A stretch of 14,289 nt of DNA, from NCBI GenBank assembly GCA_030040115.1, contig JASHUH010000203.1:1-14289 (forward strand), in the 5' to 3' direction. The notes under the pieces are model-generated. The model did no database searches, was not told the DNA's origin, and saw only the letters and a program-made list of their open reading frames with translations. Numbering within the stretch: position 1 is the first letter of the stretch; the number at the start of each line of letters is the position of its first letter. Source of the DNA: Acidobacteriaceae bacterium. GTDB lineage: Bacteria; Acidobacteriota; Terriglobia; Terriglobales; Acidobacteriaceae. A program made the translations under genes and the position numbers. Positions 13,006 to 14,289 of the stretch are shown here, one piece after another.

Positions 13006-14289
13006 TCAATGCCCGGACGTTGACTCGGAAGAGGGTCCGGATGAGGGCGCCGATCCTTGAGGCGCGGCTGCCGGCACTCCCAGGGACGCCGGAGCGGGCA
13101 GGTCCTTACCGTTGTTCCAGTCGCGAATCCCGGCCGCAAAGACGTTGGCGCGTTGCTGCCACCGGTCGATCGCCAGATCGTAACGCACGGTGACGTTATT
13201 CAGCCAGGAGGGCCGATTCTCGCGGAGCCACACCTGGCTGTACTCGGCTTTCACGCCCGAAAATGCGTCACGCAGGTCCTGGCAGCGGCCGACGTTGCTA
13301 CTGATTTCGTCAAGCTGGTCTTCGATGGTCTTCTGCTCGCTCTTGTCGTGCTGATGCGGCAGAATCTGGGCGTAGGAAGCGGCGATTTCGTTGGCGAACT
13401 CGAATTTCATGCCGATGAGATCGAGCCGCCGCGCGCCCAGATCCATGGCCGTAATGGCGTCGGGTTCGCTCAGAGCGGGGTCTTGTTGCCGGACCTGGGC
13501 CAACAGAACAATCGCTTTCTCGGCATGGATGCGCAGGTCCTCGGCCACGGGCAGCAGCTTGGCTGAAACCTCCTGCCCTTGCGGGCTCCAGGGATCGAGC
13601 CAGAAGAGGGTGTCGCTCGACATGCCGGTTTTGGCGTTCACAATGTCGCCTTGCGACGCCATCAACTCTTTTTCGGCGGCGTTGATGTCGCCGGTCGAAT
13701 CGCGATGAAAAGCCTGTCCATAGGCGTCCTGATAATCGGCGATGTTGCTGGCGCCCGGTTGCCATGCGGCCACGGCGCCAAAGAGAATGCCGTACCAATC
13801 CATGTTGAAGAGGCCTTCGCCATCGTCGTTCCACACCGTGGTGAGGGCCCCTGTCGAGCCCAACCGCTGACCGGCGCTGATGAAACCTTGAATATTCCAA
13901 AGCGCCGTCATGGCCACCGGATAGACTTCGTTCCAATTGGCGTCGCCGGGCGAAACCCAGGTTTGCATACCATTCTTGGCGAAGGGTTCGATGAGCTTGT
14001 CAAAGCCCGTCGTGTCCCAGTAGTCCCAGGGGACGGCGATCATATCCTTCGGCAGCGCGGAGACGGCATCGGGATTCTCGTCGCCGATATCCCCCCAGAA
14101 GACCAGCCGCCGGTGCAGCGGCGCCAGAGTGTCATGAATCTGCTTGAGGAACGCGACATACACGGGACCGTATCCCTGTTGCACCACCTGATCGTGCGTT
14201 CGGCCCAAGCCGAGATCGAACGTCTCGTCAGCGCCCACGTGAATAAACGGAGAGGGAAACTCCTGCGCGATTTGGGTGAACCAATCCTT
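13006..14289 (-). CDS. Family 20 glycoside hydrolase, beta-N-acetylhexosaminidase-like (5' part outside window)
   Basis: 428 codons are visible and the frame is open to the window edge; the ATG at 14238 is internal and not the start. The GH20 catalytic pair Asp-Glu is present in FIHVGADETFDLG (visible residues 21-22), where Glu is the acid/base and Asp orients the substrate acetamido group. Further typical segments are FWGDIGDENPD, VPWDYWDTTGF and TVWNDDGEGLFNMDWYGILFGA with the aromatic active-site wall. A helical C-terminal region follows, then a low-complexity Ser/Pro/Gly tail (about the last 18 residues). It should release terminal N-acetylhexosamine from chitin- or glycoconjugate-derived oligosaccharides. 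Location cannot be judged, as the N-terminus is missing. It is transcribed toward the SelA-like genes. Confidence 0.88.
   Translation of the reverse strand, partial: KDWFTQIAQEFPSPFIHVGADETFDLGLGRTHDQVVQQGYGPVYVAFLKQIHDTLAPLHRRLVFWGDIGDENPDAVSALPKDMIAVPWDYWDTTGFDKLIEPFAKNGMQTWVSPGDANWNEVYPVAMTALWNIQGFISAGQRLGSTGALTTVWNDDGEGLFNMDWYGILFGAVAAWQPGASNIADYQDAYGQAFHRDSTGDINAAEKELMASQGDIVNAKTGMSSDTLFWLDPWSPQGQEVSAKLLPVAEDLRIHAEKAIVLLAQVRQQDPALSEPDAITAMDLGARRLDLIGMKFEFANEIAASYAQILPHQHDKSEQKTIEDQLDEISSNVGRCQDLRDAFSGVKAEYSQVWLRENRPSWLNNVTVRYDLAIDRWQQRANVFAAGIRDWNNGKDLPAPASLGVPAAAPQGSAPSSGPSSESTSGH

Overview
The window looks like a chromosomal segment of a GC-rich, Gram-negative heterotroph, most likely an Acidobacteriota soil bacterium. 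The inference rests on gene types, not on a marker gene. The pointers are a TonB-dependent receptor with an N-terminal carboxypeptidase-regulatory-like domain, an anti-sigma factor with a periplasmic HNH-like domain, a twin-arginine SelA-like PLP enzyme and secreted glycoside hydrolases. There are no tRNA, rRNA, CRISPR, transposase or integrase signals.

Layout. (1) 1-603, plus strand: the tail of an unidentified gene, then a small three-helix membrane protein. (2) 808-2322, minus strand: an ECF sigma factor followed 3 bases later by its zinc-finger anti-sigma factor. Across a shared 171-base upstream region, a TonB-dependent receptor is read the other way (2494-4962). This resembles a cell-surface signalling locus, but the receptor lacks a visible STN signalling domain and the anti-sigma factor is not FecR-like. 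Its periplasmic part instead resembles an HNH nuclease with the first His replaced by Tyr. (3) 5044-14289, a long minus-strand run. In transcription order it holds the C-terminal part of a GH20 beta-N-acetylhexosaminidase, a decayed fragment of a SelA-like gene, an intact SelA-like PLP enzyme with a Tat-type leader, a secreted bicupin, a receiver-HPt protein, a NarL-type response regulator and a large secreted pullulanase with two tandem CBM41 starch-binding domains.

How the parts may work together (inference): the right-hand run looks devoted to extracytoplasmic glycan breakdown, covering alpha-1,6-glucan and N-acetylhexosamines. A kinase-less phosphorelay sits directly upstream of the pullulanase. 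The left-hand sigma/anti-sigma/receptor block looks like a separate envelope-sensing and uptake unit; its receptor gene converges on the pullulanase gene.

Most notable: the HNH-like domain on the anti-sigma factor; the pseudogenised second copy of the SelA-like gene, which leaves the intact gene flanked by about 260-base direct repeats; the Tat-type leader on a PLP enzyme; and several inverted repeats in the leaders of regulated genes.
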